Assembly: GCF_000350225.1 (NCBI RefSeq)
Contig: NW_005179203.1
Coordinates: 184,940-248,939, forward strand
Direction of reading: 5' to 3'
From: Chondrus crispus
Lineage: Eukaryota > Rhodophyta > Florideophyceae > Gigartinales > Gigartinaceae
Length of the DNA: 64,000 nucleotides
Part shown: positions 21,879 to 32,127 of the stretch, piece by piece
Layout: each line of letters opens with the position of its first letter
How positions within the stretch are numbered: position 1 is the first letter of the stretch
The notes under the pieces: model-generated
The model's input: the letters and a program-made list of their open reading frames with translations, nothing else
What the model was told of the DNA's origin: nothing
Databases searched by the model: none
Translations under genes and position numbers: made by a program

Positions 21879-22104
21879 TGTGGTGCAAGGAACGATGCCC
21901 GAGTTTACTGAGGGAGACGGACCGTGTGCGACTAAGAAGGGGAGCGGCGCCGGTGGCGGCGGCGCTGCCTGGGGAGCTACATCTGTGCTACGTGTGTGTG
22001 TGGTACAGGTGTGTGAGCTGTGCATGGGAATCATGACAGTGAATCATGACAGAGGGCGCAGGACGGCCGCATAGCGACATAAATTGGACATGGGAATCAT
22101 GACA
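21879..22104 (-). repeat. Copia 3' LTR (226 bp)
   Basis: The polypurine tract lies immediately next to 22104, so the 3' LTR must begin there on the minus strand. The terminus TGTCATGATTCCCATG occurs twice, at 22104 and at 22038. The 5' LTR has only one. Slippage between the two 16-bp copies explains the shorter 5' LTR. Confidence 0.75.
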
Positions 22105-25100
22105 CTCCCCCCGTCGCTGTGTGGTCGTGCTGCGCGGGGGATGGGGGGGCGGCGGCGACGATTTGGAGCTTCGCCGTGAGCTTTCGGAACGGCTCCGATC
22201 GTAGCGGCTTCGTGAATATATCCGCGAGCATGTCTTCGCTCGGGACGTGCTTCAGGACGATGTTGCCGTTGCGTGCGTGATGGGACAAGAAATGGTGCCG
22301 GAGATCAATGAACTTGCGGCGTTTGGTCGGTCCCGTGTTTCGTGCGACGCGAATGGCAGATTGGTTGTCCATGAAGAAGGGGGTGGGGTGGGGGCTGAGC
22401 ATGCGGATATCTTGGAGGGTCCGGCGAAGCCATGCAGTTTGCTGCACTGCGGCGGTGGCGGCAATGTATTCCGCCTCGCACGTGGAGAGGGCCGTGATGC
22501 TCTGTTTCATAGATGCCCAGCAGATCGGAGTGCCATTGTATAGGTGGACGATGCCAGATATTGATTTCCGGTCGGTGACATCTGCCGCGTGGTCGGCGTC
22601 CGAGTATGACGTGAGCAGGGGGGTGTTGGAGATGGGTTTGTCAGCGGTGTTACTGACTTGCAGGGGGATGTTAGCAGCGGGGAAGAGGAGCCCGTGCTGG
22701 GGAGTGTGACGGAGGTACCGGAGGACGCGTTTGAGGGCATTCCAGTGCCGGGTTGTCGGGGCTTTGGCGGCGACGGACAGGCGGTTGATGACAAAGTAAA
22801 TGTCTGGGCGCGTGGAGTCGGCGATGTATCTCAGGTCACCGAGTATTTGTTGGTACTCTTTCAGTTGGGGGTGTTTTGAAAGAGGCTCATCTTGGTCGGT
22901 GGGTCCGTGGAGGCGGATTCCGTCCTGGTACGGTGTGGGCTTACCGTTGGCGATATGCATCTCTACTTTTCGCAGGATGCATGCGGTGGTGATGGGCTGG
23001 GATATGTGCAGCGCGCCGTTGGCGGTGCGCTGTACTGTCCATCCGAGCAGCGTGCGGGGCTCACCGAGGCGCTTTATGGTGTACGCCTTTGTCAGCAGGT
23101 TTGCGAAATTGTCGAGCAGCGCTTGTGTGGTCGCTGTGACGGTAAAGTCGTCCATGCTGATCGCCACGAATGTGGCCGAGGAGGGGGATATTCTGTGGAA
23201 GAGGCAGGTGTCTGCCTCGGATTGGTGAAAGCCATCCTTGGTGAGGAGGCCGAACACGGCTTGCAGGTATGTGAATCCTGCTTGCGGGGTGCCATAGAGG
23301 TTCTTGATTAGTTTACCTCCTTTGCATTTGTGCTTGTACGTGCCGTCGAAGCGGGGGTGCTGACGGACGTATACAGGCTTTTCCCCATTGTGGTCGAAGT
23401 CCTCGTGGAGGTACGCGGCCTCAATGTCGATGTGTTCAATGAGGAGGTTGTGGGCTGCGGCAATGGCGAATAGCAGGCGTACCGAGGACTTATCTGCCAT
23501 GTAGGTTGTAGTACGTTCGGGATCGTAATGAACGTTTGGCAGCATTGTGTCTCCTCGAGCCGCGCAGCGCGCTTTTCGTTTCGTGACGTTGCCGTTTTTG
23601 TCGCGCTTGTAGCGGTACCCCATCGTAAGGGGAATGAGGCGCGTATTTCGCGGGAGTAGGTGGTCGGGTGTCCACTGTATGACACGCTTTGTGTCGAGGG
23701 CATCGAGCTCCTGGTTGTGAGCGGTGGACCAGAGGTCTGCATCGGGGTATTTTCGTGCTTGCCCGCGGTTGAGGGGGGCAGGGGTGGAGACCGATAGCTC
23801 GTCTGGTGTACGGTGGGGGGTGTGCGCCTTGAAGGCGGCGGCGGAAGTCATTTTGGGGTCTTGTGTGCGGAAGTAGGGGTGGAAGTCCACTGTGCGTATG
23901 CGGTGAGTTTTGCTCGTGTTGACGTCCAGTGCCATGATGTGGCGATCGTCGGTAGGGAAGAGGTACCGTACGGTGCGGGAGCGTGAGTGCAGCTTGGAGA
24001 GGGTTGTGGTGCGCTGGCGGGGGTCAGGGGTGGTGCCTAATTGTCCAAAGATGTGAAATTGGGTGATTTGTGGCACCGATTGGTGCCATTGGGTGGCGGG
24101 GAGGGCGTGTGTGCTGTGATGCATGGTGTGATTGTATTTAAATGTTGCATCTCGCACTGCGTCCTCCCAGTGGTGTTGAGGGAGCTCACTGTGATGCAGA
24201 GCAGCTCGAGCTGCATTCAGTAGTGTACTGTTGATCCTCTCTGCAAGGCTGTTCTCTTGAGGGGTGTAGGGGATGGTGGGAGAGTGGCTTGTGTTGTGCT
24301 TGGTGTATGTTTGGATGGCTGTGGCAGAGAGGTACTCGAGTGCGTTATCGGTGCGTATGATTCGGGGTTGGTGGCCCGTTTGCTTGTTGATTGCATTTAG
24401 GATGAAATCGAGACGTTGTGGTGTTTGCGCACGGTTCGGCAGAAAGTCGGTAATGAGGTACCGTGTCTTTGTGTCGAGGACCGTTGGGATGTATTTGTTT
24501 TGCTGGTGAGAGGGGGGTGCAATCGGGCCACATATATCACTACTCAGTGAGAAGCCCGTTGGGTAGTGGTGGGCAGTCGGCTTGTGTGGGCGAAGTCGTT
24601 GCTTGGCGTGCGCACAACTTGAGCACGTGATACGTGGGGCGTAACGTGCGAGGGAGGGTGGAATGTTGGGGAGCAGTCCTTGTCGTGCCATGGTTTGGAT
24701 GGTGGCAGGTCGCACATGGTTTAGTACCATGTGCCAATGATGGAATGCGTGCTCTAGTGCCTCTCCGTGTTTGGACGGGGGGGTCGGGGCGGGGTTCGTG
24801 AGAGGCCTCGGCGCTTCGTGTCTGCTGTGGGAATTGGGGGGCGGGGTGGTTGCCTTGGAGGGGTGTGGGGTGGTGTTGTTGCGGGTGCGAGCTGTTGTCC
24901 GGGGGGTGGGTTTTGTTTGTGTGTGTGTTGTGGTTGGGGTTGTGCGGGCGGCTTGTGCATGGCATGGGTTGGGTGGGGGGTCCAAGTAGTACAGTCCTTT
25001 GTGTGCTGTAGCTGTGGCAATGACTGTAGGCGGGCGTGTTTTGGTGCTTATGATGGTTGCGGTGGTGGGGCGGAAGACGACGGCTCCATATTGGCGGGCG

Positions 25101-26752
25101 ATGTCGTTGACAGAGACGAGGTTTTTTTTGATGTCCGGGTTGGCGATAGCCGGGAGTGATAGGACTTTATTCCTGTTCGTCGTGATCTGGATTGTGCCGG
25201 CATGGGTGGCGGACGACGTCGATGAGGTGGCAGTGTTAGTAGTCATGCGCGTGGTGAGGGGGCGCATTGGTGGAGTTGCCTGTGTGACATGGGTCGGGCT
25301 TGCGCCTGAGTCTAGAATGTATGTCATACCGTCGGTATTAACCTGGTCCATTGTGGTTTGGAAGGCGTTCGGGTCTTCGTTGTGGTGGGGGTCTGCTGTG
25401 GCTGCCAATTGTGCTTTGGCGGGGCGGCGGGTGCGTGGTTGAGGTGGGGTGGGGTTGGGTTGCGGGGGGGCGGGCCATTGATGTGGTGCTATCCACTGTG
25501 GCGGGGGGGGTGGGTACGGGTTGTACAGTTGTTGTGGTTGGAGCCACGGTGTGTTGTACCACTGTGTGCGTGGGGGTCCTCGTCCGCGCTGGCGACCTCG
25601 GGGTCGGGGGGAGGGCTCTTGTTTACCTTTGCGTGATGCGGTGGTGCGGAGCCCCTGGGGGTCAGATGGATTGGGGGGTGACCGGGTGGTGTGGCGGGCT
25701 TGGACTGCTTTGAGTCTTTGCGTCACTTGTATTATTGTTTGGGGGACTGAGTCCGTCTCAGTCCAAGTGTCTGGTAAGTGCTTGAATGTGGGGTGGTGCT
25801 CCAGTCCTTTTATGATGGCGTCTACAGTGACGGTTTCATCAGTTCGGATGTGGGGGTAATTTGCCAGTCGCATACGAGTGCGCAGGGATCGGTGTTGATT
25901 AATATAATCGTCGACAGATAGTGCGGTGGTGAATAGGAGTCGGTCAGCTTCCTGACGTAGGAGAAGGTGGGTGGTCGGGGAGCTGTCTGTGAAGTGTTCT
26001 TGAATGGCCTGCAACAGTGCAGCTGGCGTGGTGTCGAAAGGGATGTCAGTTGTTTCTGCGATTTCGTGAGGGATGCTGTTGGTGATCAGCATGCGGATGG
26101 TGGCGCAGTCTTTGACGTATTGTTTGTGTTCCGGCGTGTCCGGGGGCGGCTGGGTATAGTTGGTGTCCAGCGTGTGCTGTACATCATTGATGATAGAGGT
26201 GTCCTCAATAGCTTGGTTCCAAAGGTTGAAGTTGTTGCCGGACGGGTGGAGGGGCGGAAGTTTGCCGTAAAAATGGGAGGAGCGGTGATCCGGTGAGTTG
26301 TGGTCAGTGGTGTGCTCCATGGTAGCGGGAGATGTAGGGTGTGTGGATGGGGATGAGGGAAGGGATTGTGCCGTTGGGGTGGACGGGGGCTCAGATCGGC
26401 ACTCGACGCGGACGTGCGGAGGCTGGTGGTTGAGTTGGGCTGGGTGAGGGGGTCTGCGCTCCACGCGAGGTGGCGGAGGCGAGGTGGGTGGTCGGCGCTC
26501 GACGCGTGATGGCGGAGGCGATTGGGGTGCTTGGCTGCTGATTCTGCGCTCGACGCGATGGGGCGGAGGCGAGTGTGGAGCTTGGGCGTTGGGTCTGCGC
26601 TCGACGCGTGGGGGCGGAGGCGAATGAGGGGGTATGTAGAGGAGGGGGGCGGGTTGGGTGCCCGGGGTGGTGGTGCTCTTGGCTAGTCTTTGTGACGAAC
26701 GGCGGAGCGGTTTGTGATCGTGTTGCAGGGTGGGTTTGCGATTCGGGACCAT
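22097..26752 (-). CDS. Copia gag-pol polyprotein, 1551 aa, intact
   Basis: ATG at 26752 lies four bases after the 5' LTR. The residues are: 1-140, a Pro-rich leader with five RVERR-type repeats; about 155-355, a UBN2-type gag domain; 360-445, an Arg/Pro-rich region with RGRQRGRG instead of a CCHC knuckle; 481-485, protease DSGAS; 665-735, the GAG-pre-integrase zinc site (HHWH...CSSC); integrase Asp739, Asp802 and Glu833; reverse transcriptase with Asp1109 and the box at 1200-1203 (MDDF where YVDD is usual); RNase H YSDAD at 1383-1387, EAEY at 1426, DNQS at 1462 and the closing ADIFTKPL. The stop codon falls inside the 3' LTR. Strong His/Thr/Pro and low Gly use reflects an A/C-rich coding strand unlike the neighbouring chromoviruses. 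Confidence 0.95.
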   Translation of the reverse strand: MVPNRKPTLQHDHKPLRRSSQRLAKSTTTPGTQPAPLLYIPPHSPPPPRVERRPNAQAPHSPPPHRVERRISSQAPQSPPPSRVERRPPTSPPPPRVERRPPHPAQLNHQPPHVRVECRSEPPSTPTAQSLPSSPSTHPTSPATMEHTTDHNSPDHRSSHFYGKLPPLHPSGNNFNLWNQAIEDTSIINDVQHTLDTNYTQPPPDTPEHKQYVKDCATIRMLITNSIPHEIAETTDIPFDTTPAALLQAIQEHFTDSSPTTHLLLRQEADRLLFTTALSVDDYINQHRSLRTRMRLANYPHIRTDETVTVDAIIKGLEHHPTFKHLPDTWTETDSVPQTIIQVTQRLKAVQARHTTRSPPNPSDPQGLRTTASRKGKQEPSPRPRGRQRGRGPPRTQWYNTPWLQPQQLYNPYPPPPPQWIAPHQWPAPPQPNPTPPQPRTRRPAKAQLAATADPHHNEDPNAFQTTMDQVNTDGMTYILDSGASPTHVTQATPPMRPLTTRMTTNTATSSTSSATHAGTIQITTNRNKVLSLPAIANPDIKKNLVSVNDIARQYGAVVFRPTTATIISTKTRPPTVIATATAHKGLYYLDPPPNPCHAQAARTTPTTTHTQTKPTPRTTARTRNNTTPHPSKATTPPPNSHSRHEAPRPLTNPAPTPPSKHGEALEHAFHHWHMVLNHVRPATIQTMARQGLLPNIPPSLARYAPRITCSSCAHAKQRLRPHKPTAHHYPTGFSLSSDICGPIAPPSHQQNKYIPTVLDTKTRYLITDFLPNRAQTPQRLDFILNAINKQTGHQPRIIRTDNALEYLSATAIQTYTKHNTSHSPTIPYTPQENSLAERINSTLLNAARAALHHSELPQHHWEDAVRDATFKYNHTMHHSTHALPATQWHQSVPQITQFHIFGQLGTTPDPRQRTTTLSKLHSRSRTVRYLFPTDDRHIMALDVNTSKTHRIRTVDFHPYFRTQDPKMTSAAAFKAHTPHRTPDELSVSTPAPLNRGQARKYPDADLWSTAHNQELDALDTKRVIQWTPDHLLPRNTRLIPLTMGYRYKRDKNGNVTKRKARCAARGDTMLPNVHYDPERTTTYMADKSSVRLLFAIAAAHNLLIEHIDIEAAYLHEDFDHNGEKPVYVRQHPRFDGTYKHKCKGGKLIKNLYGTPQAGFTYLQAVFGLLTKDGFHQSEADTCLFHRISPSSATFVAISMDDFTVTATTQALLDNFANLLTKAYTIKRLGEPRTLLGWTVQRTANGALHISQPITTACILRKVEMHIANGKPTPYQDGIRLHGPTDQDEPLSKHPQLKEYQQILGDLRYIADSTRPDIYFVINRLSVAAKAPTTRHWNALKRVLRYLRHTPQHGLLFPAANIPLQVSNTADKPISNTPLLTSYSDADHAADVTDRKSISGIVHLYNGTPICWASMKQSITALSTCEAEYIAATAAVQQTAWLRRTLQDIRMLSPHPTPFFMDNQSAIRVARNTGPTKRRKFIDLRHHFLSHHARNGNIVLKHVPSEDMLADIFTKPLRSEPFRKLTAKLQIVAAAPPSPAQHDHTATGGVS
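22105..22114 (-). promoter_or_regulatory. Copia polypurine tract
   Basis: On the minus strand, ACGGGGGGAG ends exactly where the TGTCATGATT terminus of the 3' LTR begins. It also encodes the last residues of the polyprotein. Confidence 0.75.
26738..26751 (-). promoter_or_regulatory. Copia primer-binding site overlapping the start codon
   Basis: On the minus strand, four bases after the LTR, TGGTCCCGAATCGC begins with the TGG complementary to a tRNA CCA end. Its TG is shared with the gag-pol ATG. The cognate tRNA is not identified. Confidence 0.6.
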
Positions 26753-26756
26753 AACC

Positions 26757-26916
26757 TGTGGTGCAAGGAACGATGCCCGAGTTTACTGAGGGAGACGGAC
26801 CGTGTGCGACTAAGAAGGGGAGCGGCGCCGGTGGCGGCGGCGCTGCCTGGGGAGCTACATCTGTGCTACGTGTGTGTGTGGTACAGGTGTGTGAGCTGTG
26901 CATGGGAATCATGACA
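26757..26916 (-). repeat. Copia 5' LTR (160 bp, with a 66-bp deletion relative to the 3' LTR)
   Basis: Starts at CA/TG termini beside the CATTT target duplication. It matches 21879-22038 throughout. It lacks the 66 bp present in the other LTR between two 16-bp direct repeats (CATGGGAATCATGACA). Confidence 0.9.
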
Positions 26917-27417
26917 CATTTCCCTGTCAATCACCTTAGATCAGATTCCGTGGTTTGTTGCCTCATTACTCACAACAGAAAAGCTCATTGGCTAGGAATA
27001 GGAATTTTATTTCCGTAGTATCCTTTAATTTCGGTAGTCTGCAGCGCCTGTGCAATTGTCCGAGAGTTTCATATTTCAATGAGCAAGAGTTGCATTCATT
27101 ATCGATGCTTGACGCGTCTCGTAATCGAATTCGCTTTGCGAAATCTATGCGACACTCGGATTTGAGATGCAAGGACTAGTTCGTCATGAAGTCTCCCATT
27201 CTCCCCCGGGTCTGTTCATGAACCATTATTCCTAAGCAGAACTCGGGTATTTCGGGAGACAAGGATTAAAACCGGCATGTGACTCGTCCCCTACATCAAT
27301 ACTGAAGCTCTTTAAAACCTTGACAATCTTGTACAATTGTTATGTTCGAGACCGAACCCCATCATGTCTTCTAACAGCACGGACACTCATAAGCTTGACA
27401 ATGGGTAACAGCTTGCT
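26917..27417. other. Flank of the Copia insertion, no gene seen
   Basis: Continues the sequence interrupted at 21878 (pre-insertion junction GATGCATTT to CCCTG). No coding signal. Confidence 0.5.
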
Positions 27418-28824
27418 TTGTTTGAAAATTACAGCAAGGCTCGTGATGAGGTGCAAGCAAGAGACGCAGCGAACCATTGCGACAGTGAGAAGTTTACAAC
27501 GGAATCACCGCTACGTCCCTTATTAGACGAGGATAGAGAGCTGCGTAAGCTGCTTATGGAACTCGTTTCGTTCGTCTTTGTAATGCAAAACATTACCATT
27601 TATTGCAGTGACGGCAAGGATATTGAGTTCAAAGGAAAATGGCTGCGCTCTCAAGTGAGCGACAAGCTTTTCGGGACGAAATTGATCTCGACGATTACCA
27701 AGCTACGGAACTTTGGCAGGAAACGCACCAAAAGACGGACGGTTTTTCCTCTACAAAGGACGCAAATATCAATTCGTTGAATAGCATTCCTTCAGGGAGG
27801 GCAGTGGAGCTTGAGCCTCTCCAGAAGAGTCACATGACGGTAGAAAGAGAACGTCACAAAGGTTCAGAAGGTTTGGAGGTTTTGAAATCGTCGTTTTATC
27901 GAGGCAAGGTATTCCACAAAGTATTGAAGGATGGGGTGCAAAGTCCTTACGAAGAAAACGACGCTGTGTGACGGACAAACCAGGGCCATAGAGCGGCTCT
28001 GAGCACAGAACGAACTTTTTCGGGGCACTGCAAGGTGGTACAAAGAATACATGGAGGAAGCTACTAAGAGCGTCAAGGCGGCTGAACTGGAGGCGGAGCA
28101 GTCGCGAGAACAGTTTACCAGATTTAAGAGGAGAGCCAGAGAGTGGAGGGCAAGCTCTTTCTCAGTAATGCTCGTGTCAGGGAATTGAAGGAGGCACAAG
28201 ATGCTTTGATCCAACTAATGAAAGCTGTCAGCAGTTGCATGTACAAGCGCAAGGTGAATCAGAACATCGATGATCTGGATAAGAAACGGCTCTGTCTTTT
28301 GGAAGAATTGCCAACTAGCTCAGGAAGAACAGCGAGGGGAGAATGGCAGTGATAATGCGTCGTCCTCGCGAAGTGTGAATGTTCATTCCACATGCTCACG
28401 AAAGCGCATTCGTGATGGGAAATTTTATGAAGTGAGGAAAGGAGTGCGTCAACTTGGTGGTACCGGTTCGAATCTGGGCAGTTCGAACGACAATGGGGCA
28501 TCTATGGCTCATTGTGTTGACAGCCGAAGCAGCCCCAAGTTATTGGAAAGTATGCGAAAGCTTAGTAGCAATTTAGTGAAGACGCTATCGAACCAGATAT
28601 CGACAGCATTGCAAAAAGGCTCTCCGAGTTCAGAAGAGTGCAAGCTTGTAATGGAGAACGTTGTAAAATCGCGGCGGGCCATTGAGAATGATGCTTTGCT
28701 TTGGCAAGTGATTGTAATAAAAGAGAATGAGATGAAATGGATGGAGCAGAAACTAAGCTTAGCGAGGGAGCGACCGGGTCACTTGGAGGTGTCTCTACAG
28801 GAGAAACATCGCATGTGCCTGTAG
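27418..28824 (+). pseudogene. Decayed coiled-coil gene of unknown family
   Basis: Consecutive plus-strand fragments change frame at least four times: 27418-27780, 27639-27971, about 28007-28187, 28143-28352 and 28270-28824. Each is rich in charged helices (for example EYMEEATKSVKAAELEAEQS, then RVRELKEAQDALIQLM, then RKRIRDGKFYEV). The continuation of the same helical register across frame changes argues for one original gene broken by frameshifts rather than chance ORFs. A multi-exon gene is less likely because stops and overlaps do not line up with GT/AG signals. I do not recognise the family; an accessory protein of a DNA transposon is one possibility. Confidence 0.5.
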
Positions 28825-29609
28825 GGAAGCCGTTCCATGATCCATTCCGTCGGAGAAGAGATGTTTCTGGAAGAACTATCTCCAGTATTTACCCTCTTCA
28901 AGGCGCTAATCTATTGAAGGTTAAGTCCGGAGCTCGCAGTTTTTCAAGAGCAGGGAGTGAGAATATACCGTAAAGCGGGGACCTTGGGCACACACCGAAG
29001 GACGAGAAACGATGGGAGAAAGCACCATGTTTGAATTTGAGGGCGTCTTCTTCAGCGAGAGAGAAAGAAGGTGGGAACCTTACGGACGCTCTGAGACAGA
29101 TGGCTCTTTTTACACGTCTGCTTCATGAAAGGCATGCTACTGAAATAGCTTGAACTAGAATCCATTGTTTTTATTGTCGAAGCATCAATAAAGGAAGTCC
29201 ACCGAAGGCTTGCCCACCTAATCGTCTTCTGATTATGTGCCTGTACGTAACTGTATAACAGTTAACAGTTAGATGGGTATGCCTCAGCCATTGTGGTGGG
29301 CCTGCTGTTTCTGATGTTCACGTTGGCAGATGCAGTGTCTACAAACCATCGAATCTTTTCGTGACTGGAGCGCCCGATTTTCCTGCACTACCCTACGCCA
29401 AAATGGAAAGATCCACTGCATATGCCTTTAAACCGAAGGAGAAGGATGTCGTAGACAAGATATGTTGTCGGCATCCGAGACAAAGCTTGCTCACAAGCTC
29501 ACACTCACATGAGCGAGGTTTGGTTTGCGGCGCAAGCCGGAAAAATTGCATTGCTGTAGATTCAGAGTTAGCGCGTCCTTGCTGGATTCATACCAGAGCA
29601 ACAGAGGTA
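28825..29609. other. Intergenic, no gene seen
   Basis: No convincing frame and no terminal repeat until the TA at 29608-29609 that marks the next transposon. Confidence 0.5.
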
Positions 29610-29811
29610 CCCTTCCTGAAAGGGGCAATTTGGTAATCGAGGGCAATTTGGTAATTTTTAGTCTTCCCCCTCCAGATTCTCCAAAACGCTCCGTTCACAT
29701 GCCAACACTACTCGTACAACTTGCCCTAGGACGTCCTCCGTCGTTGCCCTGCGTTGCAGAAGTATCCTGTAGCACCGACATCATGACTTCAACTCCAGAA
29801 TTGCGTGAGTC

Positions 29812-31369
29812 ATGGGACTCTCCATGCGAATACAGAGTGAGATTGAAAAAACAAGAAAAGAACGCGACGCATTGACAAAAACGCAGCGAGAGAAGGCCAC
29901 CGCGCTCCTTCGTACAGGTATGAAAAGGTCCGTCGTCATGAGAGCGACACGAGTACCCCGGGCAACAGTAGATCACATTTATCACGCTCTGCAAGGGCAT
30001 GATGAATCGAAAATCGACGCCCTCCTATCTCCCAAAGTCCATCGCAGAGGACGCCGCCCAGTTATTAGAGAACAAGAGTCTAGTTTGATTAAGAAAAGGA
30101 TTTTGTATGCAGCTGAAAAGGGTCTTGCACTTTCAAATAGTGACGTGCGGAATATTATGACTGAGATAGCGTCTGATGGGCGTCCAGGATTTGGCACATG
30201 ATCTGGCGGCCCATCTCAAGACACCATCCGGCACTGGTGGACAGTGAATAGAGATTCACTTACCGAAAAAGTGAAAACTAAGTTGTGGCAAAGTTTGGGG
30301 CTGAGAAATTCCACATACGTCAACGTTCTCTGAAGCATTTGAAAAAGTTCAAAATTCCCATCGAAGCATATTCAGGGACCCGACATGGCTTTGTAACCTC
30401 GAAGAGACAGCTGTTTACTGCCAATATGAAGTGAGAATTAAAGTATTGGGTCCTCACTTACTAATCATGACGGGTATGTGGCTTGTCAAGCTAGAAAAAA
30501 CAACAAGCATATTACAATTTTGGTGGGCTGTTTCTGCGTCTGGTCACAAAGTACGACCCTTTTTCATTGTAGACGGAAAGAATGTAATGAGTGGATGGAT
30601 CTTGCCACTCCAACAGACCGAAATAACATGCCATTCCCTTCAAATCTGATGGTGGCGACACTGGCTTACAGTGATATCACTGTTGATAGATTAAGTTGAG
30701 CTTCGAAAAGACGGGGTTATGGCCAATGAACTTTTCATTTCCCGACAGGTTTAAGAGAGAAGGACCAAATGCGGTGTCATATAACCCGAGAAGTTGCCAG
30801 GCAGCTTTAGTAAATGTCGCAAATATTAGTCGCAACCCCGACAATCAGACTATTCGCAAGCTCAAAAACATTTTGGAGGCAGCAAATGACCCCACATCAG
30901 GACTCCGTGATGTTCAAATATTGTTGAGCAAGAGCAGGAGTGTGAACAAAATCCTTATGACAAGCACACGTTCCTCGAAAAGTAAAAGTTCGACTGCAAG
31001 TCGTCCGAAAAGTGTTGATTTGAAAATAGGGACACCTGCTCTCTGACTTTGGACGAAATAATTGAAAGCCGAAAAGAGAGAGACGTAAAACTAGCTACTG
31101 AAAGGCGACTCAAAGGTGAGAAGAAGGCAGAACGGGAACGCAAGCGCGTACAGCTGCGATTGTCGAGTGAAAATGGCGGTGCAAAGTCAACGTCGGGATC
31201 AGTAAACCAGATCCCGCTCTCTTCCGCACGCGACGAGCATTTGTCGCCCATGTCTGGGGCGAGGTACGGTGCGGCAATGAGCCGTACACTCTCGCAGCAT
31301 GCCTTCAGGAAGGGTAAAGGGGGTGAAGATGAGGTTGTGCAATCTCTGTTGTCGCTTTCCGGTTCATAA
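29812..31369 (+). pseudogene. pogo-like transposase, internally deleted and frameshifted
   Basis: The start region (ATG 29812) encodes a helix-turn-helix (RATRVPRATVDHIYHALQ) and a charged linker that match the minus-strand copy at 57365 nearly residue for residue. It stops at 30201, after which the homologous protein can be followed in other frames (30431-30700). At about 30645 the sequence jumps to the segment LMVATLAYSDITVD, skipping about 400 bp that in the relative encode the catalytic TLDGHSS and LQPCDKD blocks. The C-terminal tail follows in two frames (30696-31046, 31049-31369). Without the catalytic centre it cannot encode an active transposase. Confidence 0.8.
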
Positions 31370-31408
31370 CTAAAATTACCAAATTGCCCCTTTTTCTCAT
31401 TTGAGCTC

Positions 31409-32000
31409 TGTGGTACAATTCCACACCGCGACCCCCGGTGGGAGATGAGAACCGTCGAGACGGGCGGTTACTACTGTAGTAATCGTGCACGCGCCCTCTG
31501 CGAGCACAGTAGTACCTCCACGGCGTACACGTGGCACAACCGTTGGCGCCGGTCGTGGCCACGGGCACACGTGTGCGACCCATCCGGTAAGTAATTAGCA
31601 ATTAGTGGTTAATGGCACAAATTAGCCAATTTAGTACAGTAGCTGGTATACAGTCTGTAAAGCTACTGTAGCGGGACAGGTGTCCTGGCGTCCCACTTAG
31701 GGGTTAAAACCGGGGGCACCTGCCCCGTACTAGTAAACGGAGGCAGACTCGCCTTCCTTCCCTTTACGGCTTTTTGCTAACTCCGTCCGGTTCTGCCTCT
31801 AAGTCTCAGGCTTCTAACCCGTCACCGGCCGTCCGGATCTGACACCACCGACCGGCTGCACGTCACCGGCCACGTGAGCCTTCCCTCTTTTCGAGTCCTT
31901 CCGTACGGTTCGCGCTCGCGTGGGTTACCCAGCGTCGCGCGCTCCCTTACCTCTAACCCGCCTCGTTCCGAGTGGTCGGGACGAAGATAGTTATACCACA
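31409..32000 (+). repeat. E1 5' LTR (592 bp)
   Basis: Begins TGTGGTACAATTCC, ends TTATACCACA. Paired with 42238-42830. Confidence 0.95.
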
Positions 32001-32002
32001 TT

Positions 32003-32020
32003 TTGGTACTCTTGTGGAGG
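32003..32020 (+). promoter_or_regulatory. E1 candidate primer-binding site
   Basis: TTGGTACTCTTGTGGAGG lies two bases after the LTR. The TGG would pair with a tRNA CCA end. E2 has TTTTGG at the same distance. The tRNA is not identified. Confidence 0.5.
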
Positions 32021-32127
32021 GAATAACTACAGAGGTTGAGCCCGCACTGGATCGCCAGCGCGAGCAACTACCGATCGGATTGAAAGAGGTCGAAAATCAC
32101 CGCGTCGATCGCCAGTGATCATCGACG

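Larger units (their letters stand above)
21879..26916 (-). mobile_element. Full-length Ty1/Copia LTR retrotransposon, very young
   Basis: Minus-strand element bounded by TG...CA termini with a 5-bp target duplication CATTT (21874-21878 and 26917-26921). The shared parts of the LTRs appear identical by eye, and the single 1551-codon polyprotein is intact, so insertion is recent and the copy could be active. The domain order is gag, protease, integrase, reverse transcriptase, RNase H, which defines the Copia group. The whole interval between primer site and 3' LTR is coding. Confidence 0.95.

Noticed and set aside
22247..25859. Numerous plus-strand ORFs across the Copia element
   Set aside because: All lie opposite the intact 1551-codon polyprotein. 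They arise from its A/C-rich coding strand.
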